In this document: piece after piece, positions 56,722-64,000 of the stretch | Numbering within the stretch: position 1 is the first letter of the stretch | Layout of the letters: each line of letters opens with the position of its first letter | DNA from: Bog-257 sp963834135 | GTDB lineage: Bacteria > Acidobacteriota > Terriglobia > Terriglobales > Acidobacteriaceae | Direction of reading: 5' to 3' | Length of the DNA: 64,000 nt | Assembly (NCBI GenBank): GCA_963834135.1 | Contig: CAWIAN010000005.1 | Location: 186,001-250,000 of the forward strand | The notes under the pieces: generated by a model | What the model saw: the letters and a program-made list of their open reading frames with translations, nothing else | What the model was told of the DNA's origin: nothing | Databases searched by the model: none | Made by a program: the position numbers and the translations under genes

Positions 56722-56795
56722 AGAAGCTTTTAGCAAGCTCAGGGCCGGCCGATATCAAAAGCGTATGGGCTAACGGCTAAGAGTTAAAGGCCACG

Positions 56796-57924
56796 CTACG
56801 AGCCAATCTGAACCAATTCCGTCGTGTGCTTGAGTTGGCCGCAGGCAGCGTAGATATCGCGGCCCCGGGGACGTCGAATGAAGGTGGGAATTCCCGCGCG
56901 GGTCAGCGTGTTCTGAAAGACCTGCACCCGCTCCTCCGATGGAGTGGCAAAGGGAATATCGGGGCCGGGGTTGAGGGCGATCAGATTCACCTTGGCACGC
57001 AATCCGCGGATCAACTCAATCACCTCACGCGCATGACGCACATCGTCGTTCACGCCGCCCAACAGGACATATTCAAAGGTCAGCCGCTCGCGATTGCGCA
57101 AAGGAAACTCGCGCAATGCTGCTAGCAGCTTTTCAATCGTCCACTTCTTCGTGATCGGCATGATCTCGGTGCGCAGCGCTTCGTTCGGAGCGTTCAGCGA
57201 AATGGCCAGCTTCGGCCGAACCGGCTCGGCGCCGAAATCGACAATGCGCGGGACAATGCCGGAAGTTGATACAGTCATGCGCGATTCAGGAATGCCAACA
57301 CCTTCGACGAGCAGTCGCACGGATTGCATGAAGTTGTCGTAATTGAGGAAGGGCTCGCCCTGTCCCATGAAGACCAGGTTCAGGCGGTCGCGCTCGACGT
57401 CGGCTTGCTGATCGGAGAGCACCAGCAAAATCTGGCCCACGATCTCGCCCGCCGTGAGATTGCGCTGGAGTCCAAGCAGGGCGGTCATGCAGAAGGCGCA
57501 GTCAACGGCGCAGCCAACCTGGCTGGAGACGCAGATCGTCGCCCGCCGCCAGGTCCGGGCGATCTCCCGGTTCTTCATCTCCGCTGGGCGAGCCGTCGCC
57601 GGCCTCGCCGCCGTCGCCCTCGGGCATCCAGACAGTCTCGACGCTTTGTCCATCGGCGAAGGCCAGCAGGTAGCGCACTGTGCCGTCGCTGGAGACAAAT
57701 TTCTTCTCAATGCGCGGTGGCCCGACGGAAAAACCTTCGGTCTGAAGCCTGCGGCGGAAGCCCAGAGAGAGCGGGGTAAATTGCTCCAGGTTCTGCCACC
57801 TTTGCCGGTACAGACCGTCAAATAGCTGTCGGGCGCGGTAGGGAGCTTCCCCCAGACCTTCCGTGATCGAGGTAAGCTCTTGAATCGAAAGGCCTAAAAG
57901 TTCGGTATATTGCGGGTAGCTCAT
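56796..57924 (-). CDS. rlmN: 23S rRNA/tRNA adenine C2-methyltransferase RlmN (frameshifted)
   Basis: A radical SAM enzyme that methylates A2503 of 23S rRNA and A37 of some tRNAs. Seen: the N-terminal domain (GLGEAPYRARQLFDGLYRQR), SSQVGCAVDCAFCMT (4Fe-4S cysteines), VFMGQGEPFLNYDN and the catalytic AACGQLKH. One extra base near 57583 breaks the frame in a Gly/Glu-rich linker; repair gives 375 residues. The start is taken as ATG 57924. Confidence 0.92.
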
Positions 57925-58107
57925 GCATCCAATATGCTGAATTAGATTCCAGTCACCCGACATCGCTTCGGGGTATTTCGATTACAACGATTGTACTTGC
58001 GTACCGCCTTCTGCGGTCTCCTGACCGTAGGTTACGCGAAACCGGGTCAGGTCTTATAACGTTCGTAGACCTGAGCGACGACTGTCATGTCGCTCGGAGC
58101 AGCCATC

Positions 58108-59385
58108 ATGGTAGAAGAACTTCGTAATATTGAAAGAGCCGTCTTTCCCAATGGACTCACCGTCCTGACGGAGAAGATGGACCACATTCGCTCCGTATCC
58201 ATGGGTATCTGGGTGAAGTCCGGCTCCCGTCATGAAGACCCACGGGTCAACGGCATCTCGCATTTTGTCGAGCACATGGTATTCAAGGGGACCAGCAACC
58301 GCACGGCGGAAGACATTGCCCGCCAAGTGGATTCAATCGGCGGCAACATGGACGCCTTCACCGGAAAAGAGACCATCTGCTTCAACGTAAAAGTTCTCGA
58401 TGAGCATTTGCCGATAGCGGTCGATGTGCTTAGCGATATGGTGTTGCACCCGGTCTTCGACGGAAAAGAGATTATTCGTGAGCGGGGCGTCATCCTGGAA
58501 GAAATCAAAATGGACGAGGACAATCCCGACTACCTGGTCCACGAGATCTTCACGCAAAACTTCTTCAAGGACCATCCGCTGGGCAAGCCGATCCTGGGAA
58601 CTAAGGAAACGGTGCGGCGCTTCGATCAGGAAGCGATTCTCGATTACTACGGCGGAAAGTTTGCTCCGGGAAACATGATCATTTCGGCGGCTGGCAATCT
58701 CGATCACCACGAACTGGTCGAGCTGCTGCGCGAGCGCTTCGGCCAGCTGCCTCCAGGAACCAACGGATGGCACGATACGCCGCCGAAGACGAACTCCCGC
58801 ATCATCCTCCGTAACAAGAAATCCTTGGAGCAAGTGCAGATCTGCGTAGGCGTGCCGTCGTATTCCATCAGCCATGACCGCCGGTATGTGACCTACGTTC
58901 TGAATACGCTGCTGGGCGGCGGCATGAGTTCGCGGCTCTTCCAGAACATACGCGAGAAGCAGGGGCTGGTGTATTCCATCTTCTCGGAGCTCAATCCGTT
59001 CCGCGATGCCGGCATGCTCTCGGTGTACGCGGGCACGTCGCGTGAGTCGGCGTCGAAGGTGGTGAAGGCGATCGTCAACGAGTTCCGCCAACTGAAAGAA
59101 GTGCCGATTACCGAAGACGAACTGAAGCGCGCCAAAGATCAGTTGAAGGGGAGCCTGATGCTGAGTCTGGAGTCGAGCACAGCTCGCATGTCGAACCTGG
59201 CGCGGCAGGAGATGTATTACGACCACTTCATCGGTATGGACGAGATCATCAATCGCATTCAGGTGGTGACGGTGGAAGACCTGCTGCGGTCGGCGAACGA
59301 ACTGTTCAAGCCGGAACTGATTGCCGTGACCGTGCTGGGCAATCTGAATGGATTGAAGATCACACGGGATTCGCTGGCGTGCTAA
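58108..59385 (+). CDS. M16 family zinc peptidase
   Basis: It is 425 residues from ATG 58108 (an in-frame ATG lies at 58087). The inverted zinc motif HFVEHMVFKGT (HxxEH) and the distal Glu in GVILEEIKMDEDNPD are present. The second, inactive half ends AVTVLGNLNGLK. It is the processing-peptidase type, active in cytoplasm or periplasm; no signal peptide was seen. Confidence 0.94.
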   Translation: MVEELRNIERAVFPNGLTVLTEKMDHIRSVSMGIWVKSGSRHEDPRVNGISHFVEHMVFKGTSNRTAEDIARQVDSIGGNMDAFTGKETICFNVKVLDEHLPIAVDVLSDMVLHPVFDGKEIIRERGVILEEIKMDEDNPDYLVHEIFTQNFFKDHPLGKPILGTKETVRRFDQEAILDYYGGKFAPGNMIISAAGNLDHHELVELLRERFGQLPPGTNGWHDTPPKTNSRIILRNKKSLEQVQICVGVPSYSISHDRRYVTYVLNTLLGGGMSSRLFQNIREKQGLVYSIFSELNPFRDAGMLSVYAGTSRESASKVVKAIVNEFRQLKEVPITEDELKRAKDQLKGSLMLSLESSTARMSNLARQEMYYDHFIGMDEIINRIQVVTVEDLLRSANELFKPELIAVTVLGNLNGLKITRDSLAC

Positions 59386-59391
59386 GAGGCC

Positions 59392-59590
59392 GCTGTTCGC
59401 TTTTCGCCATTCGCTTTTCGCCGGAGGAAAGCGCCATCCTTTTCTAGGTGTTTCCTGAGGAAGGCGCACCGCCGTGCGCCCGACTCGCGGCGAAGCGCCG
59501 CCTCCCCTCAGGATGACAGCAGTAAGAAGTACAACGGTCTTGGCGAAACGGCAAAGGGCGAAGGGGCGAATAGCGAAGGACGAAGGGCTA
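59392..59590. repeat. Inverted pair of 7-nt-period arrays after the M16 gene
   Basis: Left: CTGTTCG, CTTTTCG, CCATTCG, CTTTTCG (59394-59422). Right at 59543-59587 holds the complement in loose 7-nt steps (GCGAAGG, GGCGAAT, AGCGAAG, GACGAAG). A GTCATCC-type hairpin (59481-59518) lies between. The left array starts 6 nt after the stop codon. Confidence 0.7.
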
Positions 59591-59800
59591 TCCAGTCCTT
59601 CTTGCTAAAAACGGCTTCCAAACGTTTCGCGGCTACCTGCGTCAAAACTTTGACATCGGATGGTGACTGACGAATAATTCTGCTTGTCAGGTATGCTTGC
59701 CGCAGTTGTCTATTGTTCATGCACTCATGTTGAGATTCCCGGTCCTGCGGAAAGCGCGGGAGAACCATCTCCTGAGCTGATAAGAGAAAAGAGGTTTCAT

Positions 59801-60277
59801 ATGCGCAGACGCAATCGAGAGCGGGGATTTACCCTGATCGAACTGTTGATCGTGGTCACGATCATTCTGATCATCGCCGCGTTCACGATCCCGAAGCTCA
59901 CCAAGTCCACCATTCCGGCGCACGAGGCGTCGGCCATCGCCAGCATCAAGGCTGTCAATGAAGCCGAGATGATCTACGCCAGCAGCCATCCCGATGCCGG
60001 TTTCACCGGCGATATGGCTATGCTGGGAGGTACTGCGCAGAGCGGTGGGGAGCAGACGATCGATGACAACCTGGCAAGTGGCCGCAAGAGTGGTTACACC
60101 TTTACTTATACGGCGGGTGAGAAAGTGAACGGCGCGGTTCGCTCCTACACCATCACCGCCGTACCCGACCAGGTAGGCACGACCGGCGTGCGCCGTTTTT
60201 ATTCCGACGAGTCCGGCGACATCCACTACAACGGATCGGGGCCGGCGGATGCGAGCAGCCCCGTGATCAGCAACTAA
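59801..60277 (+). CDS. Type IV pilin/type II secretion pseudopilin
   Basis: It is 158 residues. The class III signal peptide is MRRRNRERGFTLIELLIVVT, with cleavage after Gly and a hydrophobic helix. The C-terminal domain was not recognised beyond the pilin fold. AGAGG lies before the ATG. It is followed by lolA, gspF and gspE, which suggests a pilus or secretion cluster. Confidence 0.9.
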   Translation: MRRRNRERGFTLIELLIVVTIILIIAAFTIPKLTKSTIPAHEASAIASIKAVNEAEMIYASSHPDAGFTGDMAMLGGTAQSGGEQTIDDNLASGRKSGYTFTYTAGEKVNGAVRSYTITAVPDQVGTTGVRRFYSDESGDIHYNGSGPADASSPVISN

Positions 60278-60340
60278 CATTGCTTGCGTCTCAGGTGTAC
60301 AGCTTGCGGTAGCTGCGCCGAAATTTGTGTTGCAAACAGA

Positions 60341-60362
60341 GCCCCGGCAGATCAGCCGGGGC
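60341..60362 (+). terminator. Perfect 8-bp stem-loop before lolA
   Basis: GCCCCGGC-AGATCA-GCCGGGGC lies 12 nt before the lolA start codon and 60 nt after the pilin stop codon. There is no T-run, so it may be a weak terminator or block initiation. Confidence 0.45.
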
Positions 60363-60374
60363 GTATTCATCTTA

Positions 60375-61037
60375 ATGGTTCAGAAAATAGTCTCAATCTC
60401 GGGGTTGGTGTTTGTACTCAGTGCACTGCTGGCCGCCCAAACCGATGTCCACGCCTTAGCCGACAAGGTCGACCAGCGCTATGACCATCTGCACACGCTG
60501 GCGGCCGGGTTCACCGAGACCTATTCCGGCGCAGGGATGTCGCGCACCGAGAGCGGCACTCTGCTGCTGAAGAAACCCGGGCAGATGCGCTGGAACTACG
60601 AGACGCCGCATCCCAAGTTGTTCGTGACCGACGGCCATACGGCTTGGTTCTACGTGCCTGGCGAGCGGCAGGCGCGGCGCGCGCCCATCAAGCAGCTCGA
60701 CGACCTGCGCTCGCCATTGCGTTATCTGCTCGGCAAGACCAAGCTGGAGAAAGAACTGGATGGGCTCTCTCTGGCGCCGGATCAAAAGCCGATGAATCCT
60801 GGTGATGTGGTGCTGCGAGGCGTTCCCAAAGGAATGCACGATCGGGTGGAAGAGACTTTGCTGGAGATCGCTCCCGACGGCCTGATCGAACGCATTGTGG
60901 TACAGGAATTAGATGGCTCAGTTACAGAATTCCGCTTTCAACAGCAGAAGGAGAACGTCCAAATAGCAGATCAGCAGTTTCGCTTTGTGCCGCCGGATGG
61001 AGTCGAGGTTGTCGCCGGAACAGAGATGATGGAATAA
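60375..61037 (+). CDS. lolA: Outer membrane lipoprotein carrier protein LolA
   Basis: It is 220 residues, a periplasmic shuttle for lipoproteins. It has a signal peptide (IVSISGLVFVLSALLAAQ). The LolA fold is shown by LAAGFTETYSGAGMSRTESG, LLLKKPGQMRWNYETPHPKL and FVTDGHTAWFYVPGERQARR. Although it lies in a pilus cluster, its role is in the cell envelope. Confidence 0.92.
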   Translation: MVQKIVSISGLVFVLSALLAAQTDVHALADKVDQRYDHLHTLAAGFTETYSGAGMSRTESGTLLLKKPGQMRWNYETPHPKLFVTDGHTAWFYVPGERQARRAPIKQLDDLRSPLRYLLGKTKLEKELDGLSLAPDQKPMNPGDVVLRGVPKGMHDRVEETLLEIAPDGLIERIVVQELDGSVTEFRFQQQKENVQIADQQFRFVPPDGVEVVAGTEMME

Positions 61038-61046
61038 ACGCAGCAG

Positions 61047-61190
61047 TCGGCTCTCAGCTCACAGCTATCAGCCAAGGCGGGTGGTCAAGTATTTACGATA
61101 AAAGCGTAGGAAGGGCTTCGTGGGGCGGCTTGGTCTCGTCGACGTTTGTTCACCTCGCCATTCTGGCTGAGAGCTGGGATAGCTGGTAGC
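61047..61190. repeat. Inverted pair of 7-nt-period arrays between lolA and gspF
   Basis: Left: CGGCTCT, CAGCTCA, CAGCTAT, CAGCC (61049-61075). Right: GGCTGAG, AGCTGGG, ATAGCTG, GTAGCC (61164-61190). The words are degenerate but the 7-nt step holds. Confidence 0.65.
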
Positions 61191-61226
61191 CACAATGTTA
61201 AACTAGTAGTTAACACCCTGAGGGAA

Positions 61227-62435
61227 ATGGCCGAATACACCATCAAAATGGCCGACGAGCGCGGGCGCGTTCTCGAGCAGACCGAGAACGGCGTCTCCGA
61301 GGCGGAGATTCGCGACCGCTTCGCGCAGCAGGGTTTTTACGTTTATTCCATCAAGTCCAAGGGGCTGCTCTCGGGCGAGGTGGGGCTGCCGCGCCGGCGC
61401 AAGATCAAGCAAGACCAGTTCGTCATCTTCAATCAGCAATTTGTGACGCTGATCCACGCTGGCCTTCCCATTATTCAATCGCTGGAGTTGCTGATCAAGC
61501 GTCAGCGCAACGTGTTTTTTCGTTCGGTGCTGCAGAGTGTGCGCGACCGGGTTCGCGGCGGCGAGTTGCTCTCAGAAGCCTTCGAGGCGCAGAAAGTTTT
61601 TCCCAAGGTTTACACCACGACACTGCTGGCGGGCGAGAAGAGCGGCAACCTGGAAGAGGTGCTCGGCCGCTTCATTTCGTTCCAACGTCTGGCGGTCAGC
61701 TTTCGCAAGAAACTGATTTCGTCGCTGGTCTATCCCACCCTGTTGGTCGTGGTGCTGATCGTGATGCTGACGTTCCTCATCACCTTCGTTGTGCCGCAGT
61801 TTGCAAACCTCTACAGCACGCTTGGCGCCGAGCTGCCGCCCATGACCGCGATCATGTTATCCATCGGCGTCAATGCGAAGCACTATTTTCTGTACACCGT
61901 GATCGTGATGGCACTGGTCGGATTCTTCGCGTGGCGCTGGATGAAGAGCGACTCCGGGTCGACGCAGATGGATCGCATTAAGTTAAGGACCCCGCTGCTG
62001 GGCGACATCTGGCTGAAGTACCAGGTCGCGGTGTTTTCCCGCATGCTGTCGACGCTGCTTTCTGGCGGACTGCCGCTGGTTCCGTCGCTTGAGACCGCTG
62101 GCGAATCGATGCAGAGCCGCCTGATGGCCCAGGGAATCATCGCCTCGACGCGTGGCGTGCGCGAAGGCCAGGGGCTGGCCAGGAGCCTGGAAGAGACTAA
62201 GGTTTTTCCGCAGATGTCGGTGGAGATGATCGAGGTCGGCGAATCGACCGGCGCGCTGCCCGCCATGCTGAACTCGATTTCGGAGTTCTACGAGGAAGAT
62301 GTGCAGAATGCGCTGGCTACCGCGATGGCGCTGATCGAGCCGGTCATTCTGATTGTGATGGGCGTGGTGGTGGCGTTCGTGCTGATCTCGCTCTACCTGC
62401 CGATCTTCAGCCTGGGCGCAGGCGGAATCAAGTAG
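61227..62435 (+). CDS. Type II secretion/type IV pilus inner membrane protein GspF/PilC
   Basis: It is 402 residues from ATG 61227 (TGAGGGA upstream). Two repeated T2SSF domains are visible: FNQQFVTLIHAGLPIIQSLE and AVFSRMLSTLLSGGLPLVPS. Three helices are present, including LLVVVLIVMLTFLITFVVPQ. It anchors the assembly ATPase. Confidence 0.94.
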   Translation: MAEYTIKMADERGRVLEQTENGVSEAEIRDRFAQQGFYVYSIKSKGLLSGEVGLPRRRKIKQDQFVIFNQQFVTLIHAGLPIIQSLELLIKRQRNVFFRSVLQSVRDRVRGGELLSEAFEAQKVFPKVYTTTLLAGEKSGNLEEVLGRFISFQRLAVSFRKKLISSLVYPTLLVVVLIVMLTFLITFVVPQFANLYSTLGAELPPMTAIMLSIGVNAKHYFLYTVIVMALVGFFAWRWMKSDSGSTQMDRIKLRTPLLGDIWLKYQVAVFSRMLSTLLSGGLPLVPSLETAGESMQSRLMAQGIIASTRGVREGQGLARSLEETKVFPQMSVEMIEVGESTGALPAMLNSISEFYEEDVQNALATAMALIEPVILIVMGVVVAFVLISLYLPIFSLGAGGIK

Positions 62436-62613
62436 GCAGTGGGTGGTGGCTAGATGCCCTGCCTGTGCTGTTTGGCCTGGCTTAAGCGGCGACGTTGGAC
62501 TCGAAACGAACCAGCTCGCGCAGCGAGACAGATAAGATAGCCCACTGCTTCAGCGGTGGGTTGACGAAGAGAAGAAACGCGGGCGCTGCAGAAAGTCGAG
62601 ATGGGTGTGTGAA

Positions 62614-62660
62614 CCCAGGTCTCGAAACCCGGGGCACCCGGCGAAAGGCGAAAAGCGGTT
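62614..62660 (+). repeat. GGGGCACCC hairpin and short 7-nt array upstream of gspE
   Basis: CCCAGGTCTCGAAA is followed by CCCGGGGCACCC and then GGCGAAA twice. It abuts the gspE start without a Shine-Dalgarno sequence. Confidence 0.5.
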
Positions 62661-62663
62661 TTT

Positions 62664-64000
62664 ATGGCAGAGCCTAAAGCAATTTTCGTGAATGGCAACG
62701 GAGGGGTTGCCGTCAGCGACGAGATCGCGCACGGCCAGGACCTGGCGCGGCGGTATCGCTGCGAGTTTGTAGACCTGAAGAACTTCCACATCCAGCACGA
62801 TCTGTTTCGCAAGATCAAAGTGGACTACATGTTCCGCTACAATTTCGTGCCTCTGGAAGAGCAGGCCGACGGCCGTCTGGTGATCGCCATCGCCGATCCC
62901 AGCCAGTTGATGATGATCGACGAGATCGGCCTGCTGCTTGGCCGCCGCATCATCACCCGGGTCGCCAGTCTGTCGCAGATCAGCGACGTGCTCAAGAAGA
63001 GCGAGCAATCGCAGCGCGTGCTGGAAGAAGCGGGCGAGAACTTCGCGCTCGACGTCATCACCGAGGACGAGAACTCCGACGAGACTATCTCAATCGAGAA
63101 GCTGACCGGAGAGAGTGATCAAAGCCCGATCATTCGCCTGGTCGACACGACGATCTTCACCGCCTTGCAGCGGCGCTGCTCCGATATTCATATCGAAACG
63201 CGTGATGACTCGGTCGTGATCAAGTACCGCATCGACGGCGTGTTGCAGCAGGCCATGCAGCCCATCGCGAAGGAGCATCACTCGACCATCATTTCGCGCA
63301 TCAAGGTCATGAGCGAGCTCGATATTTCAGAGCGCCGCGTGCCCCAGGATGGCCGCTTCCGTGTCCGCTTCAATGGACGCTCTATCGACTTCCGCGTTTC
63401 GATCATGCCTTCGATTCACGGCGAAGACGCTGTGCTCCGCGTACTCGACAAAGAATCGATGAGCGAGAAGTTTCACAAGCTCACGCTCGATGTGGTGGGC
63501 TTCGGCGAAGAGGACCTGCGCAAATTCCGCCGCTATATCAAAGAGCCGTACGGCATGGTGCTGGTAACGGGACCAACCGGTTCCGGTAAGACCACGACGC
63601 TTTACGCCGCTTTGAACGAGATCAAGACCGACGAGGATAAGCTGATCACGATCGAAGATCCGGTCGAGTACCAGATTCGCGGCATCACGCAAATCCCGGT
63701 CAATGAAAAGAAGGGTCTGACCTTCGCTCGTGGACTGAGGTCCATTCTGCGTCACGATCCCGACAAGATCATGGTCGGCGAAATCCGCGACACCGAGACG
63801 GCGCAGATCGCCATCAACTCGGCGCTCACCGGCCATCTGGTGTTCACCACTGTCCACGCGAACAACGTGGTCGACGTGCTGGGACGCTTCCTCAACATGG
63901 GTGTCGAGGCTTACAACTTCGTTTCTGCGCTCAACTGCATTCTTGCTCAGCGCCTGGTGCGCCTGATTTGTGAATTTTGCAAAAAAGAAGTGCATTACTC
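62664..64000 (+). CDS. Type II secretion/type IV pilus ATPase GspE/PilB (3' end outside window)
   Basis: The frame stays open to the window end (445 codons). N-terminal MshEN/T2SSE domain: VPLEEQADGRLVIAIADPS. Walker A is GPTGSGKTTT, the Asp box is ITIEDPVEYQI, Walker B is LRHDPDKIMVGEIRDTE and the His box is GHLVFTTVHANN. A CxxC (CEFCKK) ends the visible part, as in zinc-binding PilB. It drives pseudopilus or pilus assembly together with the gspF product. Confidence 0.95.
   Translation, partial: MAEPKAIFVNGNGGVAVSDEIAHGQDLARRYRCEFVDLKNFHIQHDLFRKIKVDYMFRYNFVPLEEQADGRLVIAIADPSQLMMIDEIGLLLGRRIITRVASLSQISDVLKKSEQSQRVLEEAGENFALDVITEDENSDETISIEKLTGESDQSPIIRLVDTTIFTALQRRCSDIHIETRDDSVVIKYRIDGVLQQAMQPIAKEHHSTIISRIKVMSELDISERRVPQDGRFRVRFNGRSIDFRVSIMPSIHGEDAVLRVLDKESMSEKFHKLTLDVVGFGEEDLRKFRRYIKEPYGMVLVTGPTGSGKTTTLYAALNEIKTDEDKLITIEDPVEYQIRGITQIPVNEKKGLTFARGLRSILRHDPDKIMVGEIRDTETAQIAINSALTGHLVFTTVHANNVVDVLGRFLNMGVEAYNFVSALNCILAQRLVRLICEFCKKEVHY

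Noticed and set aside
58333..59469. 378-codon minus-strand frame opposite the M16 peptidase
   Set aside because: Antisense shadow: the peptidase has an intact zinc motif on the plus strand.

Overview
The window looks like a chromosome segment from a GC-rich member of the Acidobacteriota, probably class Terriglobia (Koribacter or Sulfotelmatobacter-like). I infer this from the gene types: a PknB-type kinase fused to TPRs, many secreted beta-propeller, VCBS and BNR proteins, a B12-dependent ribonucleotide reductase, and the operon order M50 protease-trpS-scpA-scpB-rluB-hisC. The very heavy load of short intergenic hairpin repeats also fits. No rRNA, tRNA, phage or CRISPR array was seen. The only structural RNA recognised is the small SRP RNA.

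Layout. 1-2405: an ECF sigma factor (cut by the window start) is divergent from a DUF2231 membrane protein and a Tat-exported metallophosphoesterase-cupredoxin fusion; both directions carry the same promoter-like motif at identical spacing. 2605-9783: a kinase-TPR protein, a secreted lactonase-like propeller, a large VCBS/FG-GAP surface protein and a GlsB-type membrane protein. 10092-16411: a likely NrdR-controlled promoter, nrdJ carrying three kinds of repeat in frame, a RAYT transposase inside a repeat-bounded element, and an endonuclease/exonuclease/phosphatase protein with a small partner. 16480-22352: an NHL/IPT protein, pgpA, yacG, rimO, SRP RNA, fabH and a RelBE-like module. 22459-31694: an amidohydrolase, a rhodanese-sigma-OsmC run, aspA, two alpha/beta hydrolases, an unknown secreted protein and an M28 peptidase. 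31910-40602: a radical SAM/B12 protein, a DHA2 exporter, a GH13 enzyme, a BNR protein, an AI-2E permease and an ABM-fold monooxygenase. 40744-46181: purA, fpg, a ROK glucokinase, a DUF1648 membrane protein and its GntR regulator. 46347-55144: the hisC-rluB-scpB-scpA-trpS-M50 operon, then a cytochrome c peroxidase with an outer-membrane-like partner. 55625-64000: a small HTH protein, two small unknown genes, rlmN, an M16 peptidase, a pilin-like protein, lolA, gspF and gspE/pilB (cut by the window end).

Two themes run across the window. First, at least four families of short hairpin repeats fill the gaps between genes: (i) hairpins ending in TGGGGCACCC, tied to the RAYT locus; (ii) arrays of degenerate words with an exact 7-nt period, often in inverted pairs filling the gap between two genes of an operon; (iii) GTCATCC-GAGCG hairpins; (iv) GC-rich stems with TTCA or TGAA loops. 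Copies of three families lie in frame inside nrdJ, and one lies inside fpg.

Second, ten genes, including the housekeeping genes purA, fpg and rlmN, are broken by twelve frameshifts that can all be repaired by removing one base. This looks more like insertion errors in the assembly than true decay, so these genes are annotated across the break.
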